Origin: Jeongeupia sp. USM3
GTDB lineage: Bacteria; Pseudomonadota; Gammaproteobacteria; Burkholderiales; Chitinibacteraceae
Direction: 5' to 3'
DNA length: 64,000 nt
NCBI RefSeq assembly: GCF_001808185.1
Contig: NZ_CP017668.1
Location: forward strand, 310,001-374,000
Each line of letters begins with the position of its first letter. The first letter of the stretch is position 1. Below the pieces are notes generated by a model. That model did no database searches. It saw nothing but the letters and a program-made list of their open reading frames with translations, and was not told the DNA's origin. Position numbers and translations under genes: made by a program. Of this stretch, positions 46,341 to 54,968 are shown piece after piece.

Positions 46341-46622
46341 ATGCAGAAGAATATAAAAATCGGGCTTGGAGTTATTGGGTTCTCATTTGCTGCGGCGTTC
46401 GGTTTGATAGCATATAAGGCATATCAGTCTGAAAGCTTCGAAAATGCAACACATCGTAAGCGCGTTGCGGTGACATTTCTGACGATGACAAACGATGTTT
46501 CTTATCGGCGAAATGCTGAAAAACTTTATCGTGCTTCGTTAATTTCGCAGGTGAATGCCGAATATGTCGCTCAGATGGATTGTGGCAGCAAAACGCCTAG
46601 CTTAATCTGTAGTGTTCGGTAA
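46341..46622 (+). CDS. Small membrane-anchored protein
   Basis: A 93-residue protein with one N-terminal transmembrane segment (IKIGLGVIGFSFAAAFGLIAY) and a polar C-terminal part with two cysteines. ATG 46341 follows GGGGGA. AT-rich. No family recognised; first gene of a likely three-gene operon ending with the GIY-YIG nuclease. Confidence 0.6.
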   Translation: MQKNIKIGLGVIGFSFAAAFGLIAYKAYQSESFENATHRKRVAVTFLTMTNDVSYRRNAEKLYRASLISQVNAEYVAQMDCGSKTPSLICSVR

Positions 46623-46637
46623 GAGAAAGGAGTGGTG

Positions 46638-47387
46638 ATGAAGCTGAATAATATTGTCGTGGCGATTGGTACGGTAACTGTTTCCGCAATCATAATTGCA
46701 AGCGCATCTGTCGCAGAAAGAAGTGAAAGAAAAGAGGTGAGTGAGTGGAAGGAAGTTTTAGATGTTGCAAAAAAAGATCCGGATACGAATAAGTATTTTT
46801 TGCACAATATGTGCATCTATATAAACGCTAACCGCGGTGATGCTGATCCAAGTGAAGGAGCACCCCCCCAGCAGCTGCTGGATCAGTGGGATGCTAAATG
46901 TTTGGCTCAAACAGCACAGCTGAAGATCTGTGCCGATAAACGTGCTGAAACATATGTGAATAATGATTCCGGACTTTCGGGCAAGAGTGCTCGCGATCAT
47001 GTTGAGGGTTTGTGTATTGCAGAATTACTGCAAGCTCAGTCCGATCTGAAGAAAGCATCTTCGGTGCCATTGGCTCAAAATAATTCGGAGTCCCGTGATG
47101 ATGCAGGGTTGGCAGATCAAGATCAGCGGAGCGAACATACGGATGATCCAGTCGTAGAGAAAAAAATACAACACAAAGAATCTCCCCAACAAAGTCAGAG
47201 TAATGATGATCAGGTGGCAGTGTTCGCCAATCTGGCTGCTGAAGATTTCGAGAGATCATCTCTGCCGAAATGCAAAGTGTTGGCGGATAACATTCGTCGA
47301 CTTGGACGGGAAAGTATATCTGCAGAGTTTCGCAGGCAAAAAATAGAGTTTGTTATCCGCCAAGGCCCTGAGTGTATTCCTAGGTAA
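46638..47387 (+). CDS. Membrane-anchored acidic protein, unknown
   Basis: A 249-residue protein with an N-terminal anchor (LNNIVVAIGTVTVSAIIIASA), a cysteine-containing helical part (about 50-135), a charged low-complexity linker (about 145-190) and a short C-terminal domain (SSLPKCKVLADNIRRLG). AAGGAG precedes ATG 46638. Four or five cysteines suggest an oxidised, exported domain. No family recognised. Confidence 0.6.
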   Translation: MKLNNIVVAIGTVTVSAIIIASASVAERSERKEVSEWKEVLDVAKKDPDTNKYFLHNMCIYINANRGDADPSEGAPPQQLLDQWDAKCLAQTAQLKICADKRAETYVNNDSGLSGKSARDHVEGLCIAELLQAQSDLKKASSVPLAQNNSESRDDAGLADQDQRSEHTDDPVVEKKIQHKESPQQSQSNDDQVAVFANLAAEDFERSSLPKCKVLADNIRRLGRESISAEFRRQKIEFVIRQGPECIPR

Positions 47388-47408
47388 TGTCGCGTGAATG
47401 GATGCGCT

Positions 47409-48542
47409 ATGGTGACGCGATTCGTTGTTGATTTTGGCGATGGGCTGATCCGGGTTACATCGGAAGTCCCGGACCATTCGGGGAGGGTTCTATTTGTTGC
47501 TAAGGGGGAATGTGAGGGCTCGTTGACTGTGATTGCTGAGGCGGTAAAGCAGGCACATTTCTTGGCATGTAGTCCAGTAACTGATCATGCAAGCCTTGTG
47601 GAGACAGAACCGTATGTGTATGTGCTATGTGACCCAACTCGTACAGAGTCTGAGGTTTTCTACGTCGGAAAGGGGGTCAACAAACGCCACCTTCAACATG
47701 CTCGCGCGGTCGCCAGGTTGGCGAGGACGCCGAGAACGTCGAAAGAAAAGAAAATTGCGGAGCTGCTTCGGCAACACTCTCGCGACTCCTTATCCCGTAT
47801 TGTTTTCATGTCACCGTCGGTGGAAGCGGAATTGCAGCATGCTGTGGCGCACGCAGTTGAGTATTATTTGATCACTTCTATTTACGGTACATTTCAGCTT
47901 ACGAATGAAACTAGCGGCAATGACACGCATGGAGGGTTTCGCTGGTTGGCGTTGCCGCTAACGGCAAGAAGTAGCAGAGGTTGCCTCGATAAATGGAATT
48001 CCGCATTAGATGAGTTCGTGATCTCGCCGGTCGGTTTGTCTCAGGTTATGAGAGAGCAGTTGTTGCTCGAGGAAGCAATCTACGCTTGGTCCGGGCTGCA
48101 CAGTCAGTTAAAGAAATCTGGATTGCCACTTGATTTTTCGCACTTTGCGTTAGCACACCGCAAGCCCGATGTTGGCGGCTGGGTGGTTTTTGGGAGCTCG
48201 CCGGTGGCGGCGCATCTGAAACTAAGTGCTAAAACACCGGGAGTTGTAGTTAATTTGCGCCGAAGTCCGAAAGTCCAGAGTGTGGATTGCTATAAAGAAA
48301 AAATTGATAAGATAATGGGAGAGGAGAGTATAAGGAATCCCAGAGATCCGTACGTCAAAATCTGCAGGGTTTCCTCTCGCGTTGACGCAATTTTCCCTAT
48401 TCATGATATCCATTCCTCGCCACATAAAGAGCCATCCCAAGAGCTGTGTGCGGCAGGATTGCCAATCCGAAATTTGTCACTGTATGTCGTGCTGAAGTGG
48501 TTGAGTGAAAAACTCGACGTTCATGAAGTGAGGGGTTTGTAG
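47409..48542 (+). CDS. GIY-YIG (LEM-3-like) nuclease-domain protein
   Basis: About 377 residues. A GIY-YIG core of the LEM-3 type lies near residues 70-160: PYVYVLCDPTRTESEVFYVGKGVNKRHLQHAR gives the first two tyrosines, the GKG and the Arg, located here by its FYVGKG centre; the conserved acidic residue may be in HAVEYYLI. The C-terminal half is not recognised. An in-frame GTG at 47394 is an alternative start. It ends a possible operon with two membrane-anchored proteins. A nuclease next to anchored partners could be defence or a secreted toxin, but nothing proves either. Confidence 0.7.
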   Translation: MVTRFVVDFGDGLIRVTSEVPDHSGRVLFVAKGECEGSLTVIAEAVKQAHFLACSPVTDHASLVETEPYVYVLCDPTRTESEVFYVGKGVNKRHLQHARAVARLARTPRTSKEKKIAELLRQHSRDSLSRIVFMSPSVEAELQHAVAHAVEYYLITSIYGTFQLTNETSGNDTHGGFRWLALPLTARSSRGCLDKWNSALDEFVISPVGLSQVMREQLLLEEAIYAWSGLHSQLKKSGLPLDFSHFALAHRKPDVGGWVVFGSSPVAAHLKLSAKTPGVVVNLRRSPKVQSVDCYKEKIDKIMGEESIRNPRDPYVKICRVSSRVDAIFPIHDIHSSPHKEPSQELCAAGLPIRNLSLYVVLKWLSEKLDVHEVRGL

Positions 48543-48742
48543 TCCCTTTGTCTTATGGGTTGCATCAACCCAATGACGCTCGTCGCACCCACGTTTATCA
48601 TTTCGGTGTGGCTGAACGACTTTGTCATCGTAGATATTGGCAAGGTGAAACTACATTCGCAGGCCGGGGGCGAAACAAGGCCCGCGTGATCTTGTCTTTG
48701 TTAGTAAAAAAAGCCCCTATCCGTGAGGGCATTCAGACCGCG

Positions 48743-48928
48743 TCACCCTCGGGTGGCGCGTTGTTTTTGCAACGCGTTACCGCGCAGGATGATGAGCGCA
48801 ATGAACGGGGTGAGGATCAGCGACAAGAGCAGCCACCCCAAAGCACTGCGACCGGTGCGCTTGGCGTAAATGGCGATGACCACGAACATCAGCAGGTAGA
48901 TGATCGCCAGGAGTCCGACGAAGAGCAT
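48743..48928 (-). CDS. Small membrane protein, paralogue B
   Basis: A 61-residue protein with two hydrophobic segments (MLFVGLLAIIYLLMFVVIAIY and LGWLLLSLILTPFIALIIL). It shares the GRSxLxWxxLS pattern with the gene 3 bp upstream (48932-49096), so the pair looks like a tandem duplication. No function known. Confidence 0.65.
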   Translation of the reverse strand: MLFVGLLAIIYLLMFVVIAIYAKRTGRSALGWLLLSLILTPFIALIILRGNALQKQRATRG

Positions 48929-48931
48929 GGC

Positions 48932-49096
48932 CTACTTCCCCTTGGTGACCTGCAGCAGCAGGAAACCCAGGATCGGATCGATGCACATCGAGAGGAAGAA
49001 CCAGACCAGGAAGCTGCGGCCGGAGGCTTTGGCGGTCAGGCCGACGAGGATGGACAGAACAAACCAAAAAATAAACAGGACGGGGATGGCTTTCAT
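48932..49096 (-). CDS. Small membrane protein, paralogue A
   Basis: A 54-residue protein with two hydrophobic segments (IPVLFIFWFVLSILVGL and LVWFFLSMCIDPILGFLLLQ). It is immediately upstream of its paralogue and probably co-transcribed. Function unknown. Confidence 0.6.
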   Translation of the reverse strand: MKAIPVLFIFWFVLSILVGLTAKASGRSFLVWFFLSMCIDPILGFLLLQVTKGK

Positions 49097-49164
49097 TTCA
49101 CTCGCTCGGGTGTAAACACAGGACGACCGTGCAGCCACGCCCCCGTGATGGGGGCGTGGCTGTA

Positions 49165-49656
49165 TCAGCGCAGGGCGTTGGGACGTGCTGCGGCGTCCTC
49201 GTTGGGGTTGAGGTCGGTTTTCTTGCCGTCCAGGTTGACCGTGATGTAGTCCCCCTTGATCTGGACCGACTGCTTCTGCGCATAGCAGGTTTTGAAGTCC
49301 CGCCATTCATCCACCTCGCCGTTGGGCGCGAACAGGTACAGCCGGTATTCCTGCTCGCAAGCCCGGCCGGCACTGCCCGAGGTCAGCACCAGCTTGGACA
49401 CGCCGTAGTCCTTGATCTGGTGGATGGTCATCGTGTCCCAGCTGGCATTGGGCAGGACGTACTGCTTGTTCTTCCAGGCCACGGTCCAGTTGTTGCGCTG
49501 CTCGTCATGCTTGAACGTGACGCCGGGAACGGGTTTGAGTACCGAATCGCTGGTCTGCTCCTGCGCGTGCGCGAAGTGGGTCAGGCCCAGCGTCAGGAGA
49601 CTCAGGGCGCACAGGGTTGCCAATGGGGGACGGCGGGAAGGCGTTGGGGTATTCAT
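49165..49656 (-). CDS. Exported protein, unknown
   Basis: A 163-residue protein with a signal peptide (LATLCALSLLTLGLTHFAHAQ) and a predicted beta-rich domain with two cysteines (GRACEQEY, FKTCYAQ). ATG 49656 gives the signal peptide; the frame is open to 49713. It lies in a row of minus-strand exported or membrane proteins. No family recognised. Confidence 0.65.
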   Translation of the reverse strand: MNTPTPSRRPPLATLCALSLLTLGLTHFAHAQEQTSDSVLKPVPGVTFKHDEQRNNWTVAWKNKQYVLPNASWDTMTIHQIKDYGVSKLVLTSGSAGRACEQEYRLYLFAPNGEVDEWRDFKTCYAQKQSVQIKGDYITVNLDGKKTDLNPNEDAAARPNALR

Positions 49657-49728
49657 GGGGTCTCGCAAGTAACCGTCGATCAATGCGTGAAGCGGGCTGA
49701 GCCCGCTTCGCATCTCAGCGGGTTTTGA

Positions 49729-50055
49729 TCAGCGGAAGGAATAGGTGAACGTGCCTTGGTCGGTGGTCAGCGCGACTTCCTTGACCTTGCACAGGTAGGC
49801 AAAGAGCTTCACGCCATCACCGAACTTGAAGGTGAGCGGCAGCGGGTAGATCCCGCCGACCTTCGTCCTGGTGCAGTTGCCACGGTTGACCGTGAAGCCG
49901 GTGAGGACGACCTTGTCGGTGACGGATTCGAGCTGAATCACCGGCACGTCCTGGACGGTCTGCAGCGAGACCTGAAACGGCGCTTCGCTGGCGCTGCATC
50001 CGCTGCTGATGGCGACGGCGCCTGCGAGCGCAAGCAATGAGAGATAAGGTTTCAT
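49729..50055 (-). CDS. Small lipoprotein, unknown
   Basis: A 108-residue protein with a lipoprotein signal (LALAGAVAISSGC) and lipobox-like SSGC, followed by a beta-strand-rich domain with two further cysteines. It probably follows the GTPase gene in transcription. No family recognised. Confidence 0.65.
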   Translation of the reverse strand: MKPYLSLLALAGAVAISSGCSASEAPFQVSLQTVQDVPVIQLESVTDKVVLTGFTVNRGNCTRTKVGGIYPLPLTFKFGDGVKLFAYLCKVKEVALTTDQGTFTYSFR

Positions 50056-50188
50056 GGATTTCCTCTGGTGGATGGGATGGGCAAAACCCGCTCGGTGCGG
50101 ATGACGGGATCCGGGCGTTGTGAGCGACGAAGGACGATCCGGACATGAAATGGCTGTGGGGAGGCAAGGTGGCGCGGTGCGATTCGCA

Positions 50189-51091
50189 TCACCACCAACT
50201 GAACAGCCGTCGGCCCAGCGCGGTCAGTCCGTCGACGATCAGTCCGGCGCTCTCCTTGAGAATCTCGGTCGCCGCGTGCCTGAGCGTGTCCCACAAGCCC
50301 TGTTCGGCGTCCTGACGCGCTTTTTTTGAGACGTGCTCCGTTCGGGCCTCGCGCAGCAAGCCCCAGCGCCGTTCTTTCGGCAGGGTGCGGATGATGGTCT
50401 CGATCAACTGGACCAGACCGAATCCCCAGGTCGCCGACACCGCGCAGACCTGTTCGGCCGTCACATCGAAGTGCTGGCTGACCCGCAGCACCTTGGCGCG
50501 GATGCTGCCGGCCTGTACCGGTCCGGGTTGCTGCTGTTGCCAGCTCCATTCGTGGCTGGGTTCGATCTTGTCGACCTGATTGATCACGAACAGCACCGGG
50601 ATGCCGGCGCGTGCCGCATACGGCCTGACCACGTCGTTGTAGAAACGCTCGTCGATGCTCAGGGCACGGTCGTCTCCCTTGATGACCCAGAGAATCAGAT
50701 CGAGCTCGGGCAGCATGTCCTCGTACATCGCCGCATACTCGGCATCCCGGGCTTGGCTCTCGCCAACACCGGGCATGTCGATCAGTGCAATGCCCTTGCC
50801 CTGGCGATACGCCAGGGTAATTTCCTGTGGTGCGCGGGTGCAGGCATCGATGGCGCTGACTTCAGTCTCTTCCTGACCGAACAGGGCATTACACAGACTG
50901 GACTTGCCGGCACCGGTCTTGCCGAGCACACCGACGACCGCCTGGTAATGCACGACTTCATGGATGCGATCGCGGATCGCCTGCAACTGCTCGGCACTGA
51001 CCTGCGCCTGCGGGTGATGCAACAGCGCCAGGACCTCGGTGGCGATGTCCGGTTCGGACGGTGTTTCGTCCTGGTTGGGAGGGGACGTCAT
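50189..51091 (-). CDS. YfjP-type GTPase
   Basis: A 300-residue P-loop GTPase of the HSR1/YfjP family, a regular passenger of CP4-57-like islands. G1 is GVLGKTGAGKSSLCNALFG (near residue 54), G3 is IDMPGVGES, and G4 is NQVDK. The C-terminal part is helical. Biological role in islands is not established. Confidence 0.9.
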   Translation of the reverse strand: MTSPPNQDETPSEPDIATEVLALLHHPQAQVSAEQLQAIRDRIHEVVHYQAVVGVLGKTGAGKSSLCNALFGQEETEVSAIDACTRAPQEITLAYRQGKGIALIDMPGVGESQARDAEYAAMYEDMLPELDLILWVIKGDDRALSIDERFYNDVVRPYAARAGIPVLFVINQVDKIEPSHEWSWQQQQPGPVQAGSIRAKVLRVSQHFDVTAEQVCAVSATWGFGLVQLIETIIRTLPKERRWGLLREARTEHVSKKARQDAEQGLWDTLRHAATEILKESAGLIVDGLTALGRRLFSWW

Positions 51092-51119
51092 TGAAGTTCC
51101 TTGGATTCGAAATGGGGGG

Positions 51120-51671
51120 CTAGGCCAGCAGCGCGAACACGAAGGTGGCGATCCAGCACCAGAAGTGGATCGGGCGCTGGTTCAGCGCGCGGGCGCGTTG
51201 CCACAGATAAACCGGCACGATGAACACCTTCTTGCCGAAGCTGGCCGTATCGACCCCGGCCTGTTTCAGGCGGTGCAGGTCCCAGCAGCTCAGGCCGACA
51301 TTGAGCAGCAGCGTCACGTACCAGTACTGGTTGTCACGCAAGGCCTGGGCCACTTCGGCATCGACGGTGTACTCGCTGGCAGCACGGGCACCGGCGATCA
51401 TGGCCGCCAGCATCACGCCAATCAGCGGCGCAAACGCCAGGGTCCAGACGGCGGCCTGGCTGATCCGTGCGCCGGGCAATGCCGGTGGGACCTGCCTGTT
51501 CTGCAACAGGCCAGCCAGTTCGGTCTCGGCCAGCGGCATCCAGCTGCTCAGGCCCGGCGACCACACCAGGGTGTGGCCATCGAGCTGGCCTTGTTCGATC
51601 AGCGTGCGGATGGCGGTCTCGGCGACGGCGCCATGGCGTCGACCGTGTTGCTCGTAATGCCATTCGGACAT
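51120..51671 (-). CDS. GYF-domain membrane protein
   Basis: A 183-residue protein. Residues 1-55 form a GYF_2-type domain (WHYEQHGRRHGAVAETAIRTLI, then LVWSPGLSSWMPLAETEL), followed by about three transmembrane segments. GYF_2 domains are thought to bind proline-rich peptides. Downstream of it lies the GTPase gene, 28 bp away, probably the same transcript. Confidence 0.8.
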   Translation of the reverse strand: MSEWHYEQHGRRHGAVAETAIRTLIEQGQLDGHTLVWSPGLSSWMPLAETELAGLLQNRQVPPALPGARISQAAVWTLAFAPLIGVMLAAMIAGARAASEYTVDAEVAQALRDNQYWYVTLLLNVGLSCWDLHRLKQAGVDTASFGKKVFIVPVYLWQRARALNQRPIHFWCWIATFVFALLA

Positions 51672-51811
51672 GGGGTAGCTCCTTTTGAAAGTGGGGTAGC
51701 GGTGACAAAGACAGGGTGAAGACCAGGAATGATGCTGGCCTTACAGGTTGTTACTAGACTTAATAGGTTGTATTTCAACTTCGCAGCACCTTCCTGTCAA
51801 CGCGTTGGAAG

Positions 51812-51828
51812 TCAACCATTCAGGTTGA
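51812..51828. promoter_or_regulatory. Probable operator of the XRE regulator
   Basis: TCAACC-5nt-GGTTGA just before a strong ribosome site (AGGAGG). AGGTTGT also occurs at 51745-51751 and 51765-51771, 20 bp apart. Such repeats between the divergent XRE and GYF genes fit repressor binding. Confidence 0.5.
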
Positions 51829-51840
51829 TCAGGAGGTGAG

Positions 51841-52197
51841 ATGGACGCGATCGACGTCAAGGCCCTGCAACAGACCATCGGCAAAGCCATTGCCCGGCGC
51901 CGGCAGGCGGCCGGACTGACCCAGGAACAGGTCGCCGAACGGCTGAAGATCGGCAACGAAGCCGTGTCGCGGATCGAGCGCGGCAAAGGCATGCCGACCG
52001 TGGCGCGACTGGCCGAACTGGCGGCGATCTTCGACTGCGACATCGCAGACCTGTTGCACGAGGTCAGCCCGCGGGCGCAGGATCAGGCGCAACACCTGGA
52101 CCGATTGCTCGATCGACTCACCGCACAGGACCGCGCGATGGTGGTCGATCTGGTGGAACGGCTGGCGACAGGACTGCGCCAGCGCACAACGCGATAA
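51841..52197 (+). CDS. XRE-family regulator
   Basis: A 118-residue Cro/CI-type helix-turn-helix protein: RRRQAAGLTQEQVAERLKIGNEAVSRIERGKGMPT is at about 20-54, located by TQEQVAERL, and a dimerisation helix follows. It diverges from the GYF-GTPase genes and is probably their regulator and its own. Confidence 0.9.
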   Translation: MDAIDVKALQQTIGKAIARRRQAAGLTQEQVAERLKIGNEAVSRIERGKGMPTVARLAELAAIFDCDIADLLHEVSPRAQDQAQHLDRLLDRLTAQDRAMVVDLVERLATGLRQRTTR

Positions 52198-52199
52198 CG

Positions 52200-53180
52200 T
52201 CAGCCATTGGCGGGCATTGCACCCGCCGTCGGTTCGGCCGGCTTGCCGAGCTGGGTGGTGAGCCGGGTAGAACGCACCCGTGTTCGTGGCGCCGTCGGCT
52301 TCGCCGCAACCGGTACCGAAGCAAGGGACTGATCGGCCACAGCGGTGCCAGTTGTGTTCGAAGTCCCTTCATCCTGCACCGGATAAAACTCCTCCAGCAC
52401 CTGCGGCAACTCCTCGGCGCTGTCCTCGAACTGGCCGTTCTGCAGCAAAGCCCGTGCCGTCGCTTCCAGCTGCGCCGTATCGACCCCGGCCTGCTGATGC
52501 CGCAACGCTTCATCCCGGGCAAAGCACACCGCCTCGGCCAGGGTGTCGTCATCGCGCAAGGTCAGGTCGACGAAGAACACCGGCGCCCGATGCGACTGGG
52601 TCGTGCTCTTGGCCCGCAGCCGCAACATCAGCGGCAGATGCTTGGTGTTGCCACCACTGACCGCCTCGAAATACTGCAACCGTGCCGCGAGCGTCCGCAC
52701 CGAGTTGTAGCCGGTGGTGCGGAAAATAAAACTCCCCAGCGCATCATTCTGTCCCTCGACCTGGACGTTCAGCCGACCATACAGCTTGCAGCCCATCGCC
52801 TTGGCGAACGGGCAGTGCTCCGGTGTCGAGCAGGCGACGTCATCGATCCCGTCCGCCGTGACCCGGCGTGCAGTTTCGCCATTGCCAACGCACAACGGCC
52901 GACCGTTACTGCGATCGAACGCACTGAACTCCGCCCGCAGATTCAGCGCACTGTCGTTGAACAACAGCCGCACCGGAATCGCCCGCAGCTTCCGGTTCGG
53001 ACTGGCCTCGGCCAAGGGCTGGTGCAACGGATGCAACACCCAGCCTTCGCGGGTCTGCACCTGCGTCGTCAGCGTGAAACCGTCGTCCTTCTCCGGCAGC
53101 CATTTGCCGTTCTTCTCGACCAGATGGCCGATGCTGATCCGGCCAATCACCGGCGGGGTAATCGCGAGCCCTTTGATCAT
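52200..53180 (-). CDS. Gp3-like (recombination directionality factor fold) protein
   Basis: A 326-residue protein like those annotated as hydrolase or metal-binding in plasmids and islands. The central segment CSTPEHCPFAKAMGCKLYGRL (cysteine cluster, near residue 110) followed by GSFIFRTTGYNSVRTL resembles phage Gp3-like proteins. The C-terminal 70 residues are disordered. ATG 53180 has GGAG at good distance, so I prefer it over 53192. A role in excision is possible but unproven. Confidence 0.65.
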   Translation of the reverse strand: MIKGLAITPPVIGRISIGHLVEKNGKWLPEKDDGFTLTTQVQTREGWVLHPLHQPLAEASPNRKLRAIPVRLLFNDSALNLRAEFSAFDRSNGRPLCVGNGETARRVTADGIDDVACSTPEHCPFAKAMGCKLYGRLNVQVEGQNDALGSFIFRTTGYNSVRTLAARLQYFEAVSGGNTKHLPLMLRLRAKSTTQSHRAPVFFVDLTLRDDDTLAEAVCFARDEALRHQQAGVDTAQLEATARALLQNGQFEDSAEELPQVLEEFYPVQDEGTSNTTGTAVADQSLASVPVAAKPTAPRTRVRSTRLTTQLGKPAEPTAGAMPANG

Positions 53181-53195
53181 CACAATCTCCATAAA

Positions 53196-53221
53196 CGAAA
53201 AACCCGGCTCAAGGCCGGGTA
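53196..53221 (-). terminator. Hairpin with T-run upstream of the Gp3-like gene
   Basis: On the minus strand ACCCGGC-CTTGA-GCCGGGTTTTTCG, an intrinsic-terminator shape, overlapping the stop of the YqaJ gene and lying just before the Gp3-like start. Confidence 0.8.
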
Positions 53222-54186
53222 GGTTGGATCAGAAAACGCCGGGTTCCGGCGATCGGTTTGCTGTATTGCTGTAACAGCTCGGGATGCTCGGCAGACAATC
53301 GTTCGATGTCTGCAGCAACGCGATCCTTGCTGCGCTTCCAGCTCACCCGGCCGGCACTGAACAACGCCCCGGTGGCCGAACCCAGCACATGCTGGATGCG
53401 CTGTCGAATCAACGCCTCACTGGCCTCGACATCCTCCCGGCGTTGCTTCAACTGCAACAGCGTCGCGAACATGTCGTTGAATTCCGGAGAATCCGACAGA
53501 TCGACCACCTGGCCGTCGTCGTGCGGGAACAGCCACTGCAAGGCCGAACCCGCATCGGCCGAGCCATCGGGCGAAGGCTGGGTATCCGATTCAACGCAAG
53601 ACCAGAACGAAGCTTCACGCTGGATCAGATCGGTAATCCGGTCCTCATCCCGCTCCACCCGATAAATCCGGAAATCCTGCCCGCCGATCAGTACCGCCAC
53701 ATCGGCCCAGGCATGCCCGGTCACCGCCAACTGATGCAAGACCTGGCACTGGTACGCCACCGGAATGCCGTCCTCCCACTGCGGCGCACTGTGATACCCG
53801 GCGGTCTTGATCTCCAGAATCCCCGCGCCGTCCGGTCCGGCGACCACGGCCCGATCCAGATTGGCCAGCATGAAACGGTGTTCCGGATGCTGCAGCACCG
53901 CATTCACCCGCCGCACCCGTGCCCCGGTGCGCTCGGCATAAACGTTCGCCAACACCGGTTCCAGTACCTGCCCCCAGATCACCGCCTCCTTCAAAGACAG
54001 ATCGTCCGGCGCCTTGCGCCGGGTCTTCTCCAGCCACAAGGACAACGCACTCTTGTACGGCGACAGTCCGACAGCTGCAGCGGCATCGGAAGACCCGATC
54101 CCGCGCAACCGCCACTGCAACCACGCTTCCCGGTCGAGCCCGACCGTCGATGCCAGCCGCAAGGCCTGGCCTGATGAACGACACAT
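53209..54186 (-). CDS. YqaJ/lambda-exonuclease-family nuclease
   Basis: A 325-residue recombination nuclease. The YqaJ domain (about 20-200) shows RGIGSSDAAAAVGLSPY, the metal Asp in FMLANLDRAV and EIKTAGYH, the PD-(D/E)xK core. AGGAGGTG precedes the ATG. It is probably the 5'-3' exonuclease of a phage-type recombination pair; no Bet/RecT partner is visible beside it. Confidence 0.9.
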   Translation of the reverse strand: MCRSSGQALRLASTVGLDREAWLQWRLRGIGSSDAAAAVGLSPYKSALSLWLEKTRRKAPDDLSLKEAVIWGQVLEPVLANVYAERTGARVRRVNAVLQHPEHRFMLANLDRAVVAGPDGAGILEIKTAGYHSAPQWEDGIPVAYQCQVLHQLAVTGHAWADVAVLIGGQDFRIYRVERDEDRITDLIQREASFWSCVESDTQPSPDGSADAGSALQWLFPHDDGQVVDLSDSPEFNDMFATLLQLKQRREDVEASEALIRQRIQHVLGSATGALFSAGRVSWKRSKDRVAADIERLSAEHPELLQQYSKPIAGTRRFLIQPTRP

Positions 54187-54219
54187 GACACCTCCTGGAC
54201 GTCATAAAGGCAGAAACGA

Positions 54220-54253
54220 CAACGCCCACCCGGCAGAAGCCGAGCGGGCGTTG
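54220..54253 (-). promoter_or_regulatory. Leader hairpin before the YqaJ gene
   Basis: CAACGCCC pairs with GGGCGTTG and the inner CGGC partly pairs, about 34 bp before the YqaJ start. There is no T-run. It is one of three hairpins found just before genes in this module. The stretch 54254-54451 holds nothing else seen. Confidence 0.55.
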
Positions 54254-54451
54254 TGGATCTGCAGTTGAAAAAGGGAAGAGAACTGAAGCAACCTGAAGCA
54301 ACCTGGTTGAGGGGTTCTTTGTTGTCTGGATAAACGGTTATTTACTACATGTTGTTGTTGATTTTTATTTCCCTACTACCTATTGTGTTTTTTGTGGTGC
54401 GAGCGTTGGGCCCGTACCGCAAATCGAGCAACTTTGTAGAAAGGACTAACC

Positions 54452-54676
54452 ATGGCTGGAAAGAACCAACATGTCGTTCCGCATCCGGACGGATGGGCCG
54501 TTAAGGGAGAAGGAAACGGGAAGGCGACTTCCGTGCACGACACGCAGCAGCAGGCAATCGATGCGGGGCGGAGCATTGCTCGCAATCAGCAGTCCGAACT
54601 CGTTATTCACCGCCCGGATGGCCGTATCCGTGACAAGGACAGCCACGGTAAAGACCCTTTCCCTCCGAAAGGCTAA
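54452..54676 (+). CDS. DUF2188-like small protein
   Basis: Seventy-four residues, hydrophilic: HVVPHPDGWAVKGEGNGKAT and AIDAGRSIARNQQSELVIH RPDGRI are typical of DUF2188. GAAAGGA precedes the ATG. Function unknown; it is the only plus-strand gene in this part. Confidence 0.8.
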   Translation: MAGKNQHVVPHPDGWAVKGEGNGKATSVHDTQQQAIDAGRSIARNQQSELVIHRPDGRIRDKDSHGKDPFPPKG

Positions 54677-54754
54677 CGGGCCGATTATTCGCTTCCTGGA
54701 TCGGCACTGGGGCAAATCGGCCTCCGTGTCGACTTATGGGACGCTGATCACTCG

Positions 54755-54968
54755 TTACTTCGGCGCCATCCGCTCGATCACCTCGGTGGCAATCCCCTCG
54801 AACGCATTGACGCAGGCGACGATGCGACGGGCATCGGCCGCCATTGCATTCACCGGGATCGACTTCGGCGATGACCTGGCCGGGAATCGGCTTGATCAGC
54901 AGGCCGACGCCGGGATGGTCAGACTGGCTCACATGCCAAGGCTCCGGGGTATGGTCGAAGGTGCTCAT
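54755..54968 (-). pseudogene. Frameshifted small island gene
   Basis: The first frame reads MSTFDHTPEPWHVSQSDHPG and on to EVDPGE. From about 54860 the family-like sequence (ADARRIVACVNAFEGIATEV) continues in another frame to a stop at 54755. A one-base shift near the GAATGCAATGG stretch would join them. It may be a true pseudogene or a sequencing error. Related island proteins usually contain ANARRIVACVN. The ATG overlaps the DUF932 stop. Confidence 0.55.
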
